A stretch of DNA of 64,000 nt, from NCBI GenBank assembly GCA_041940305.1, contig JBGTSJ010000008.1:1-64000 (forward strand). Reading direction: 5' to 3'. The notes under the pieces are model-generated. The model searched no databases and was not told the DNA's origin. It saw nothing but the letters and a program-made list of their open reading frames with translations. This document shows, piece after piece, positions 9,801 to 17,344 of the stretch. Numbering within the stretch: the stretch's first letter is position 1; each line of letters starts with the position of its first letter. The position numbers and the translations under genes are program-made. Source of the stretch: JBGTSJ01 sp041940305. GTDB lineage: Bacteria; Planctomycetota; Planctomycetia; Planctomycetales; Planctomycetaceae.

Positions 9801-10520
9801 GAGATCGATATCGGAACTGTAATTGAGTTCTTCTCCTCCCAGCTTTCCGAATCCGAGCACGGCGAAGTCGGCCGCATCGACTCCGGCGTCGTCCGCTACG
9901 ATCACCAGGCAATTCTGGATTAGGCTGTCGGCGAGGAGGGCCAGTTGCAGCGTGACCGTCTTGAGGTCCATCAGGCCGAACGAGTCGCAGGCGGCCAGCC
10001 TCAACAGTTCCCACTGCTGGAAGCGGCGGAGGGCGTTGAGCCGCCCGAGGTAATCGGGATGCTCTTCAGCCGCCGCCCGCCCCTGGTCATACAACTCGCC
10101 GCGGCTCTTGAACTCGGCCAGCCGCTTATGCTGGGTGAGCCGCTCCAGGTAGGCGGGGTTGCGGATCAGGATTTCGGTGAGGAACTGGCTGCCGACGAAC
10201 AGCCGCACCAGGATCTCCACGGCGCGGGGATGGTCGTGCAGGTAGCGGAACAACTCGGCGCGGTCGGGCGATGCCTGGGCGAGGCGCTCGAAGTTGGTCA
10301 GTGATGCGTCGGGAGTGGCGGCTTCAGAGAGGGCGAACAGCAGCGATGGCAGCGTGACCGACAGCGCGGAGCGGTCGGCTGGTTGATCCGCCAGGCTGCG
10401 AAGCCGGCGGAGGGCCGCGGGCGGGTCGTCGAATCCGATCGGCGCCAGGCAGGCCACGGCGTCCGACTCGCCGAGGCCGTCGGAGTTCAACAGCGACAGG
10501 CAGCGTTCAACGTCAATCAT
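6843..10520 (-). CDS. glnE: Glutamine synthetase adenylyltransferase with an ACT-like insert
   Basis: A 1225-residue GlnE homologue, which adenylylates and deadenylylates glutamine synthetase in nitrogen control. Both nucleotidyltransferase halves are present: GFGKLGGEELNYSSDIDLVF near residue 225 and ALGKCGGQELGFASDIELMF near 945. The second carries DIE rather than DID. Both are followed by the expected DMRLRPWG and DLRLRPYG strands. It is longer than the roughly 950-residue E. coli enzyme. Much of the excess lies between the halves, where about residues 690-760 read like an ACT domain (LHIRAEDTTGFLYEFTNAL ... VVDTLWVVDAQGRKI). The ATG at 10520 is preferred over the in-frame extension to 10664. 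No glnA or glnB lies in the window. Confidence 0.93.
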   Translation of the reverse strand: MIDVERCLSLLNSDGLGESDAVACLAPIGFDDPPAALRRLRSLADQPADRSALSVTLPSLLFALSEAATPDASLTNFERLAQASPDRAELFRYLHDHPRAVEILVRLFVGSQFLTEILIRNPAYLERLTQHKRLAEFKSRGELYDQGRAAAEEHPDYLGRLNALRRFQQWELLRLAACDSFGLMDLKTVTLQLALLADSLIQNCLVIVADDAGVDAADFAVLGFGKLGGEELNYSSDIDLVFVCEHGSERYWGLGQKLIKAIAEPTGDGFLYRVDMRLRPWGSSGALVTTSDAYVSYLQSHGRLWEKQALLKARVIAGNFEVGAALLKRLEPIIFNITPDEARANVLDMKQRIEAGFEKAGREWGQVKGGQGSIRDVEFVTQYLQLVHGRDVPGVRSPNTLDALVRLADLNILQADEFRQLSSGYVVLRTIEHALQLTHNKQTHALPDNPRELAYLAGRLDFPGPAEFVQHYEQHCRAIRRIYERHILQTADEAGIPESRTRTVASHLGDAAASYEELFSPEASQRHLVLLEQLTPESLVQTDVRPLGDDRWELTIVGYDQIGDLSLMCGLLFVFGFDIESGFVFTGAEVAEQQQRPAEASPRRGPAPSPRRRKYVNVFHVRTPRNATAEDWERYEGELRELLQLADRNRQREAQGRLAKRVASAIRNRRGPARLLLPVEIDVDNASREDVTVLHIRAEDTTGFLYEFTNALAVSSISIQRVWIESEGTQVVDTLWVVDAQGRKIVEPQRLNELRAAAVLIKHFTHLLPSSSNPESALLHFREFLEALFQRPGWVQDLALLQNSEVLDALARLLGVSDFLWHDFLRLQHSNLFPVVADVQGLQKPKSRAALAAELSAELEAASTPDERRERLNAFKDREMLRVDMRHILGLQDKFGMFSQELTDVAEVVVDAAYRLCRDELAAVHGKPRLEGDGPCGLCVCALGKCGGQELGFASDIELMFVYEGDGSTTGPDVVSNLEFFQKLVDRFRKAIHARRQGIFEVDLRLRPYGKAGSLAVSLETFEKYFGHDGPAWPFERQALVKLRPIAGDEHFGSTIVAARDRICYSGRPFDVSAMRGMREKQLRQLVRAGTLNAKLSPGGLVDCEYLVQALQITYGDRYPELRSTNTRAVLRGLEATGILSPDDRIHLRDAYRFLRRLIDGLRMVRGDARDLTVPPQDSEEFEFLARRLEYGDRAAEFAEDIERHTRTVREFSRLLDQLPTAASA

Positions 10521-10964
10521 CGGCCGGTGGCGGCGTCCCGTAGCGAGCGCGGGCAGCGCGAATGAGATGCATGCGCGGGCGTGTTTCTCATGGTATCGGG
10601 CCGCTGCCCAAATGCGAACGGCCCTGCAAGGTTTGTGGTGTGCTATCTGTCCGTGGAGCGTCACTTGTAGGACTTGGGATAGAAAGGTTCCAAGGCGCGA
10701 GATTGTTCAATGATGTCAGGAACCTCCGTCACGACCTGTAGGTGGGTCTGCGACCCCGTCCGAACCAGACGGATCGTCGATGTTTCGCCCATTCGCCCGG
10801 CCTCCCAGAGGCCGGCTACAGAGGTTTTGACGGAGCCCTAGATCTTTCATCGAGCAGCAGTGCGAACAAGGGTCGTCCTGACTTCGCAAGTGCGCAACAG
10901 GGCTTATGATCTCAGTTCACGATCCGGCCAGGTCGGGGTTGCGGACACATTCGGAGAGCAGCGG
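10521..10964. other. Intergenic region between glnE and the PAP2 gene, with a small hairpin
   Basis: These 444 bases separate divergently read genes and should hold both promoters. I see no convincing coding sequence. The one clear structure is a hairpin at 10797-10815, stem CCGGCCTC/GAGGCCGG with a three-base loop. It lacks a T-tract and resembles a mobile repeat more than a terminator. Confidence 0.5.
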
Positions 10965-11693
10965 ATGCGGTTATTGCGGTGGTCGGTGCCCAAACTGTTT
11001 CAATCGTGGGAGCCGCGGGCGATCGGCTCCGTGTGCATCATTGCGTTTGCCGCCTGGGCGTTCGTGCAGATTGCCGGCGAAGTTGTGGAGGGGGATACCC
11101 ACGCGATCGACATGCGCATTCTGCAGATGCTGCGCTCCGTCGAGGATCCCGCGGTGCTGCGGGGGCCGACCTGGTTCGGAGAGACGGCCCGCGACATCAC
11201 GGCCCTGGGCGGCTATCCGATCCTGATCCTGATGACGGTCGGCGTCACGGGGTTCCTGGCGCTGAGCGGATATCACCGCAACGCGCGGTTTGTGCTCACG
11301 GCCGTGCTCAGCGGCTGGCTGCTTTCCTATCTGCTCAAGTCGGCGTTTGACCGACCGCGGCCGGATATCGTCCCGCACCTGTCGGTCGTCTACTCCAGCA
11401 GTTTCCCCAGCGGGCATTCGCTGATGTCGGCCGTCGTGTATCTCACAATGGGCAGTCTCCTCACGAACATCGTGAAGACCACGCGGCTCAAGTGCTACTT
11501 CCTGGCGGGCGCCGCTTTGCTGACGGTGCTGGTGGGGCTGAGCCGGTTGTGGATGGGAGTGCACTATCCCAGCGACGTCCTGGCCGGCTGGTGCGTGGGC
11601 CTGGCCTGGGCCGAAGTCTGCTGGCTGGTCCACAACCAGCTCATCCTCCGCTGGGCGCGCCGCGGCGACCCTGAGACGAAGTCTTCCGCTTGA
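10965..11693 (+). CDS. PAP2-family membrane phosphatase
   Basis: A 242-residue polytopic protein with the three signatures of type 2 phosphatidic acid phosphatases: KSAFDRPRP, SSFPSGHS, and SRLWMGVHYPSDVLAGW. The catalytic histidines lie in the second and third. About five hydrophobic segments flank these motifs, so the active site should face the periplasm, where such enzymes dephosphorylate lipid phosphates such as phosphatidate or undecaprenyl pyrophosphate. ATG 10965, preceded by GGAGAG, is preferred to the longer frame opening at 10860, whose added residues are not hydrophobic. Confidence 0.85.
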   Translation: MRLLRWSVPKLFQSWEPRAIGSVCIIAFAAWAFVQIAGEVVEGDTHAIDMRILQMLRSVEDPAVLRGPTWFGETARDITALGGYPILILMTVGVTGFLALSGYHRNARFVLTAVLSGWLLSYLLKSAFDRPRPDIVPHLSVVYSSSFPSGHSLMSAVVYLTMGSLLTNIVKTTRLKCYFLAGAALLTVLVGLSRLWMGVHYPSDVLAGWCVGLAWAEVCWLVHNQLILRWARRGDPETKSSA

Positions 11694-12124
11694 GAACCTG
11701 CCTAGAGGTAGTTTCATTACGTGCAATGTTGGAGTGTGGGAGGGCGACGCTCCCGCGGAGCCGCTCGTTTTAGCGGGTCCCCTGACGGAGTTGGCTCGGC
11801 AGGAGCCTCGCCCTCCCAGTTCTGAAACCGCTTCTAGACTGACTGTGGAAAAGTGGAAGGGTGCAGCTCGACATAGGAAGGGGATCCCGTTGAGGGATGT
11901 TCGTGGTCCCGGAGTTCGCCGAGTCTTGTCGTCAGTCCAGCGGACGGCACAGAGGACTGTGCCTACGACTCTGCACGTGAAGCGGGTTATCCGCTTGGCA
12001 CGATAACGCAGAGCGTGGTCGCATCGGTTAATGTGTATGCCCATGCGCGCCGCTTGCGGATCCCGGATCGACCCGTCGACCATGCGTGGCGCGTGATCTC
12101 AAATCGAGCGGAAACACTGCCGGC
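11694..12124. other. Intergenic region with decayed repeat sequence
   Basis: About 430 bases between two rightward genes. The left part holds the inverted repeat listed separately. The rest contains AGGCACAGTCCTCTGTGCC-like text around 11940-11970 (GGCACAGAGGACTGTGCC), itself a small palindrome. No reading frame here looks like a gene. Confidence 0.5.
11737..11818. repeat. Imperfect 26-bp inverted repeat
   Basis: The arm at 11737-11762 (TGGGAGGGCGACGCTCCCGC and on to GAGCC) matches the reverse complement of 11793-11818 at 23 of 26 positions, with a 30-base spacer. It starts about 45 bases after the PAP2 stop codon, so it may fold as a terminator. Its arms differ in sequence from the purine-rich inverted repeats elsewhere in the window. 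Confidence 0.7.
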
Positions 12125-13729
12125 ATGCAGCGCGCCGAACTCATCCGTCGCTGGGGAGGACTGATCGGCGCGGTGCTGTTCGGCGTGGTGTGGTGGTGGC
12201 CGGAGACCAGCCTTCCGGACGAAGCGCAGCGGCTGGCGGCGGTCACCGTGCTGATGGTCGTCCTCTGGCTGACGCAGGCGATCCCGATTCCGGCGACGGC
12301 GCTGATCCCGCTGGCCGCCTATCCGCTGCTCGGGATACTGCCCATCGATGCAGTCAGCCGCGCGTATCTCGATCCCAACGTGTTTCTGTTCATGGGGGGC
12401 TTCTTCATCGCGCTGGGGATCGAGAAGTGGAATCTGCACCGCAGGATGGCGCTGCATATCGTAAGGGCGATCGGCTTCGGGCCGCGACGGCTGGTGTACG
12501 GGTTCATGCTGGCGACGGCGTTTCTCTCGATGTGGATCAGCAACACGGCCACGTCGATGCTGATGCTGCCGATCGGCCTGGCGCTGCTGGCTGCTGTGGG
12601 TGAGGAACTGGGCGCGGCGGGACCACGCGATCCGGATCCATCGCTGCGACGGCTGGAGCGCGGCCTGCTGCTGGGGATCGCCTATGGAGCCAGCATCGGC
12701 GGGTTCGCCACACCGATCGGCACGCCGACGAACATCGCCTACCTCCGGTTCTGGGAAGGGAGCGCACAGTTTGCGGATGCCCCCCGAACATCGACGGCGG
12801 AATGGATCGCCTGTTTCGGTCCGTTGAGTCTGCTGCTGCTGTTCGTGACGGGAATTGTGCTGACGTGGCGGATGCCGCCGCTGCCGGGGAGCGACCAACT
12901 GGGCCGCGGCTTCTTTGCGGCCCGACTGAAAGAGTTGGGACCGCCGCGACGGCAGGAGCTGGTGATGCTGCTGCTGTTCGTCACAACAGCCATCCTGTGG
13001 ATCACGCGCAGTCCGATAGAGCTGGGGGACGTCACCGTCGTTCCGGGCTGGGGACCCCGGCTGCAACGCTGGCTGGTGGACGGGCTGGGCGCGGCGCCGG
13101 AGGTCGCGCGGGGTGCGGCTCACGACGCGGTCGTGGCGATGGGGATGGCGATCCTGATGTTCTGCGTCCCGGCGGGTGAGAGCAGCGACGGGGAACTGCA
13201 GCGGATGATGGACTGGGAGACGGTGGAAGCGCGGATGCCGTGGGGCATGCTGCTGCTGATCGGCGGCGGGTTCGCGGTGGCGGAGGCGTTTGATGCGACC
13301 GGGCTGTCGCGCTGGGTCGGGCAGGAGTTCGAGGCGAACTTCCGGGACGCCGGAACGCTGGTGCTGATCATCGGCATCTGCCTGCTGTCGACATTCATGA
13401 CCGAGTTCACGACCAATGTCGTGCTGATCAACACCTTGCTGCCGGTGCTGGCGGCCGCCGCGATCAGTCTGCGGATCGATCCGCGGCTGCTGCTGATCCC
13501 CGCGACGATCAGCGCGAGCTGCGCGTTCATGCTGCCCATTGCGACGCCGCCGAATGCGATCGTCTTCAGCAGCGGACGGCTGACGATGCGCGATATGATG
13601 GGGTATGGCGTCGTACTGAACTTCGTGGGCGTCGCCCTCGTCACGCTGGCCACTTTCATCCTGCTGGCGCCGATCTTCGGGATCAGTCTCACGTCGCCGC
13701 CGGAGTGGCTGCCGGCCTCTCCGCAGTGA
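12125..13729 (+). CDS. SLC13/DASS family anion:sodium symporter
   Basis: A 534-residue membrane transporter of the divalent anion:Na+ symporter family, which takes up dicarboxylates, sulfate or phosphate. It has about 11-12 hydrophobic segments and the paired signature loops of the fold. These are SNTATSMLMLPI with GTPTNIAY in the first repeat and TEFTTNVVLINTLLPV with ATPPNAIVF in the second. These carry the sodium and substrate contacts in known structures. The ATG at 12125 is chosen over 12086 because MQRAELIRRWGG leads straight into the first membrane segment. Substrate cannot be read from sequence alone. Confidence 0.9.
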   Translation: MQRAELIRRWGGLIGAVLFGVVWWWPETSLPDEAQRLAAVTVLMVVLWLTQAIPIPATALIPLAAYPLLGILPIDAVSRAYLDPNVFLFMGGFFIALGIEKWNLHRRMALHIVRAIGFGPRRLVYGFMLATAFLSMWISNTATSMLMLPIGLALLAAVGEELGAAGPRDPDPSLRRLERGLLLGIAYGASIGGFATPIGTPTNIAYLRFWEGSAQFADAPRTSTAEWIACFGPLSLLLLFVTGIVLTWRMPPLPGSDQLGRGFFAARLKELGPPRRQELVMLLLFVTTAILWITRSPIELGDVTVVPGWGPRLQRWLVDGLGAAPEVARGAAHDAVVAMGMAILMFCVPAGESSDGELQRMMDWETVEARMPWGMLLLIGGGFAVAEAFDATGLSRWVGQEFEANFRDAGTLVLIIGICLLSTFMTEFTTNVVLINTLLPVLAAAAISLRIDPRLLLIPATISASCAFMLPIATPPNAIVFSSGRLTMRDMMGYGVVLNFVGVALVTLATFILLAPIFGISLTSPPEWLPASPQ

Positions 13730-13977
13730 GTCCGCATCCACGGTTTATTCCGTGATTATCGCTTAACTTGGCGCTTGCGGACCGTCTAACAGTTCGTTGC
13801 GGATTGCGGCCCGTTGTGGCATAGTGAATTCGCACGTCCGGCGCGCCCTCCTGAGTCGAGGGCGTTTTCTGTCTCCGCAGACTCCCGATCAAGGCCGACG
13901 GTATGTCGCCTGTTATCGCGCCACGACGCCACGCGCATCGCCAGGACGGACCGCATGCGCTGTCCGGAGGCCATGCC

Positions 13978-14673
13978 ATGAGCTTCGAACGGACGGTGAA
14001 CCGGACGGGCGTCACGATTCACACGCTGGATGAGATTTCGCAGGCCTTCGTGCAGTATGCGGGCCACATCGCGCCGCGGCCGGTCGTCGATATCGGCGCC
14101 GGGTTCGGAGTCGCCACGCTCGCGGCGTTGAGCGCCGGAGCGACCGTCATCTCAAACGACATCGCAGCCGAGCATCTGGAAGCGCTGCGACTGAGGGCTC
14201 CGGACGAAGACCGGGAGCGGCTGACGTTAATGCCGGGCGCATTCCCCGACGCCGTCCAGCTGGCCGACGCCTGCATCGGCGCGGCCCTGCTGTCGCGCGT
14301 CCTGCACTTCTTTGATGGACCGCAGGTACTGCGTTCCATCGAGACTCTCTCCCGCTGGCTGCAACCCGGCGGGAAGGCGTTCGTCATCTGCGATGCCTCG
14401 CTGTTTCTCAAGCAGCCGCCGCTGCGGGCTGCGTTTGAGGCACAGCTGGCGTCGGGGCAGGAGTGGCCGGGCTTCGTGCAGGGGGTTCACCAGTTGCTGC
14501 CGGAGCGCGCGGACCAGATTCCCGATCAATTGCATTATCTCGATCCCGATCTGCTGGCTCGGGTGTTTGAACAGGCGGGGTTCGCCGTCGAGCGCGCGGA
14601 GCTGTTTACGCGGGACTGCGGAGAAGAAGGCCCGCCGCGCCGCTGCACCGGAGTCATCGCCAGAAAACAATGA
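13978..14673 (+). CDS. Class I SAM-dependent methyltransferase
   Basis: A 231-residue soluble protein with a Rossmann-type SAM-binding core. Motif I is VVDIGAGFGVATLAAL, an acidic residue follows in ISNDIAAEHLEAL, and the later strand is RVLHFFDGPQVLRSIETLSRWL followed by the turn PGGKAFVICD. ATG 13978 has GGAGG eight bases upstream and is preferred over 13903. It ends 94 bases before the Cys-Gly-His repeat gene and is read in the same direction. It could therefore be co-transcribed with the peptide locus and methylate its product, but nothing in the sequence shows the substrate. The C-terminal half is helical and unassigned. Confidence 0.8.
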   Translation: MSFERTVNRTGVTIHTLDEISQAFVQYAGHIAPRPVVDIGAGFGVATLAALSAGATVISNDIAAEHLEALRLRAPDEDRERLTLMPGAFPDAVQLADACIGAALLSRVLHFFDGPQVLRSIETLSRWLQPGGKAFVICDASLFLKQPPLRAAFEAQLASGQEWPGFVQGVHQLLPERADQIPDQLHYLDPDLLARVFEQAGFAVERAELFTRDCGEEGPPRRCTGVIARKQ

Positions 14674-14767
14674 ACCTGCTTGTGCGGCTCGGTCATCAAC
14701 GGCCGCCGGGCCTGCTGCAGAAGCTGACCTCGGGCCGTTGACGCGCTGGACCCTTAAGGAGTTTGAG

Positions 14768-15145
14768 ATGGCCATTCTCAAAAGTGCGGACGGCAAGTTT
14801 TACGACGTGCCGGACGACAAGCTGGACAGCATGCTCATCCCCGCCGAGGAAGTGAAGGAAAAGCTGGAAGCGGCCGGTGTTCCGACCGGTGGAGGCGGGG
14901 GTGGGGGACCGCGCGGCGGCGGCGGAGGGCCGATGGGTGCGCCGCAGGTCCTGGTCCAGGTGTATGGCGGAACTCGCGGCGGCGGCGGACCAATGGTCAG
15001 CCAAGCCTGCCAGGAGGAGCAGGGTGTGACGCCGCACGGCTGTGGTCATAACTGCGGCCACCGCTGCGGACACCGCTGCGGTCATCGCTGCGGACACCGC
15101 TGCGGCCATCGCTGCGGTCATCGCTGCGGCCACTGGTGCTGGTAG
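14768..15145 (+). CDS. Cys-Gly-His repeat protein, candidate RiPP precursor
   Basis: A 125-residue protein in three parts. Residues 1-38 are an acidic, helical leader-like region (MAILKSADGKFYDVPDDKL, then IPAEEVKEKLEAAG). Residues 39-78 are a glycine-rich linker. Residues 91-125 consist of eight consecutive C-G-H-X units (X = N, then R six times, then W) followed by C-W. It has ten cysteines, nine of them in the array. The ATG has AAGGAG seven bases upstream. A terminator-like hairpin follows the stop, then an ABC exporter and a DUF692/MNIO enzyme. MNIO enzymes of known clusters modify cysteines of small precursor peptides. I therefore propose that this is the substrate. A metal-binding protein used unmodified is the alternative. 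Confidence 0.8.
   Translation: MAILKSADGKFYDVPDDKLDSMLIPAEEVKEKLEAAGVPTGGGGGGGPRGGGGGPMGAPQVLVQVYGGTRGGGGPMVSQACQEEQGVTPHGCGHNCGHRCGHRCGHRCGHRCGHRCGHRCGHWCW
15041..15136 (+). repeat. Eight tandem 12-bp units coding for CGHX
   Basis: Eight in-frame 12-base units of the form TGCGGNCAYCGC cover residues 92-123 of the precursor-like protein. Third-position differences between neighbours (GGT/GGA/GGC, CAC/CAT) suggest an array that expanded by duplication and is kept by selection on the protein. Confidence 0.9.
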
Positions 15146-15192
15146 CGCGAACTCGGCCGCGCGTCAGCCGGTCAGTTCCGTTTCACGCATGG

Positions 15193-15229
15193 CAGACGTG
15201 CGGCGCAAGTCGTGCCGCACGTCTGTTTG
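15193..15229 (+). terminator. Hairpin terminator or attenuator between precursor gene and exporter
   Basis: A perfect 12-bp stem, CAGACGTGCGGC at 15193-15204 and its complement at 15214-15225, with a nine-base loop, followed by TTTGT. It starts 48 bases after the repeat-protein stop. Partial termination here would give more precursor mRNA than exporter and enzyme mRNA, an arrangement common in peptide clusters. Confidence 0.75.
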
Positions 15230-15351
15230 TAGCGTTGGCTTCATCGTTGCTGCGGCCTTCCGGATTCGCTGGAAGGACCGTGAGAAAGTCTGCCGTGTCG
15301 ACACCGTCCCCTGGCTCCCGAGTTGCGCAGACCACGGTCGCCGTTCCGCCG

Positions 15352-17238
15352 ATGGATCGAGGCGCCGGACTGCGTGGATCGCGAGTCGGTCCGCCGACGC
15401 CCGGACCCGCGCCCGCGGGACCGCATGGGGCTCCCGGCGGGGATGAGTTTCGTCGCGACTGGCGCGCCCGATTGCAGGAAGTGACGTACTATTTTCGCTA
15501 TCTCCGTGCGCTGCGATGGGTCGTGCTCGCGATCATCCTGAGCAGCGTGGCGGCGACTCTGCTGCGGATGCCGCTGACGTTCGCCGCCGAGCGTGTCACG
15601 CGGTTCTTCGACGACAAGACTTACCTTTGGACCTATCTCGGCCTCGCGACGGCGGCCACGATGCTGGCCGGGCTGTTCTCGCTGCTGGAAGGGTATTGCT
15701 CGAACCTGTTGGGTGAGCGGATTGTCGGACGCATCCGGCAGGACGTGTTCGCCCGGCTGGAAGGGCTGAGCATGCAGGCCGTCATTTCGCGCGGCCCGGG
15801 TCCGCTGGTGCAGCGACTGGTGCGTGATGTGCAGCAGATCCGCGACCTGTTCGCGATGACGCTCACTTCGATCGTCACCCAGGTGCTGCAGGGGGCTATC
15901 GTGGCCGGCGTGATGCTGTGGCTGGAACCGCTGCTGACGCTGATCATCATCGGCCTGTTCCTGTTCGTAGCGCCCATCGTCCGGGTGTTGAATCGCCGCG
16001 TCGAACTGCTGGCACGCAAGATCCAGTTGCTCGGCGAGGAGATCATCGACCAGATGGTGGAGGCGGTCGGCGGATTCCGCGACATCCAGGCGTCCGGGCG
16101 GTTCGACCGGTTCGCGCGGCGATTCAACGACGTCGTCGACGAGACGGAGCAGACGGGCGTGAAGGCGGGGCTGTGGGCGCATCTGGCCGGGATGCTGCCG
16201 ACGATGACGGCGGCCGTGCTGATCGTCGTGCCGTACTTCATCGCCGTCGGCCGGTTCGACTCCGTCGACCAGGTCGGCCGGATGATTACTTACGCGATGC
16301 TGCTGAGCCAGTTGATGCCGACCTTTATGGCCGTCGTGCGGGCGACGTCGATCGTCGCTCGCACGTCTCCTGCGCTGCGCGAGGTGCGGAGCACGCTGGA
16401 AACGAATGAACCGGCGGGGCCGCTGCTGGAAAGACTGACGGACGAATCATTGGGGGGTCGCTCTTCCGATGCCGCGGCTACTGCGGGTGCCCGAACCGAT
16501 GCGGCAGGGGCGATTCGGTTCGAGAACGTGGGAATTGTGCTCGGCGGGCGGCCGATCCTGCGGGACATGTCGTTCGAGATCCCCGGCGGCAAACTCACTG
16601 CCGTCGTGGGGCAGAGCGGTTCGGGGAAGACGACGCTGTTTCACATGCTGCTGCGGCTGCTGGAGCCGACGTCGGGCCGGATTGTGGTGAACGGCGAACC
16701 GCTGTCGGAGATGCCGCTGCCGGACCTGCGCAAGCTGGTGGGCTTCATTCCACAGAACCCGTTTATCTTCAATCTCTCGCTGCGCGACAATCTGACCATC
16801 GCGGCCCCCGATTCCCGCTCCGACGCCGCTCTCAACGACGCCGTCGAACGGGCTCAGCTGGAGGAACTGATCTCCGGCCGGCAGCAGCAGGGAGGCCTCG
16901 ATGCGCTGGCCGGACATATGGGTGCGCGGCTGTCCGGCGGCGAGCGACAGCGAATCGCCCTCGCGAGGCTGTTCCTGCAGGACCCGCAGATCATCGTCTG
17001 CGACGAATACACGGCCAACATCGACGTCAAGACGGCCAAGCTCATCCAGGAGAGCATCGACCGGCACTTCAGCGACCGAACGCGAATTGTGATTACCCAC
17101 CAGCTCTACAGCATCCGCAACGCCGACCAGATCGTCGTGCTGGACGCCGGACGCGTCGTGCAGACCGGCACACATGACCAACTCGTGAATCAGCCCGGCC
17201 TGTACCGGGAGCTGTGCGAAGTCCAGGCCCTCGTGTAA
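15352..17238 (+). CDS. ABC exporter (fused TMD-NBD half transporter)
   Basis: A roughly 628-residue ABC protein with an N-terminal exporter-type transmembrane domain of about six segments (residues 60-350) and a C-terminal ATPase. Nucleotide-binding motifs are complete: Walker A GQSGSGKTT, Q-loop IPQNPFIF, signature LSGGERQ, Walker B IIVCDEYTANID, and switch histidine ITHQLYS. There is no C39 peptidase domain, so any leader removal needs another protease. The start is uncertain. ATG 15352 is used here; a GTG at 15280 is also in frame but sits only two bases after a GGAAGGA site. Its position between the repeat protein and the MNIO enzyme suggests it exports the mature peptide. Confidence 0.88.
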   Translation: MDRGAGLRGSRVGPPTPGPAPAGPHGAPGGDEFRRDWRARLQEVTYYFRYLRALRWVVLAIILSSVAATLLRMPLTFAAERVTRFFDDKTYLWTYLGLATAATMLAGLFSLLEGYCSNLLGERIVGRIRQDVFARLEGLSMQAVISRGPGPLVQRLVRDVQQIRDLFAMTLTSIVTQVLQGAIVAGVMLWLEPLLTLIIIGLFLFVAPIVRVLNRRVELLARKIQLLGEEIIDQMVEAVGGFRDIQASGRFDRFARRFNDVVDETEQTGVKAGLWAHLAGMLPTMTAAVLIVVPYFIAVGRFDSVDQVGRMITYAMLLSQLMPTFMAVVRATSIVARTSPALREVRSTLETNEPAGPLLERLTDESLGGRSSDAAATAGARTDAAGAIRFENVGIVLGGRPILRDMSFEIPGGKLTAVVGQSGSGKTTLFHMLLRLLEPTSGRIVVNGEPLSEMPLPDLRKLVGFIPQNPFIFNLSLRDNLTIAAPDSRSDAALNDAVERAQLEELISGRQQQGGLDALAGHMGARLSGGERQRIALARLFLQDPQIIVCDEYTANIDVKTAKLIQESIDRHFSDRTRIVITHQLYSIRNADQIVVLDAGRVVQTGTHDQLVNQPGLYRELCEVQALV

Positions 17239-17344
17239 CCGAACCGAGATCTCGCGAAGCGGAGCTTCGCCTGAGTGCGTTCCCAGCCAGCGCCCGGGAA
17301 CAAGGAACACAATCCAGAATCCCAAATCGAAAATCCAAAATCCC

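Noticed and set aside
7542..9923. A 793-codon open frame on the + strand within glnE
   Set aside because: It is the mirror frame of glnE codons and contains no recognisable protein pattern.
15041..15136. The 12-bp tandem array considered as a CRISPR or minisatellite
   Set aside because: The units are too short, lack spacers and lie in frame within a protein-coding gene.
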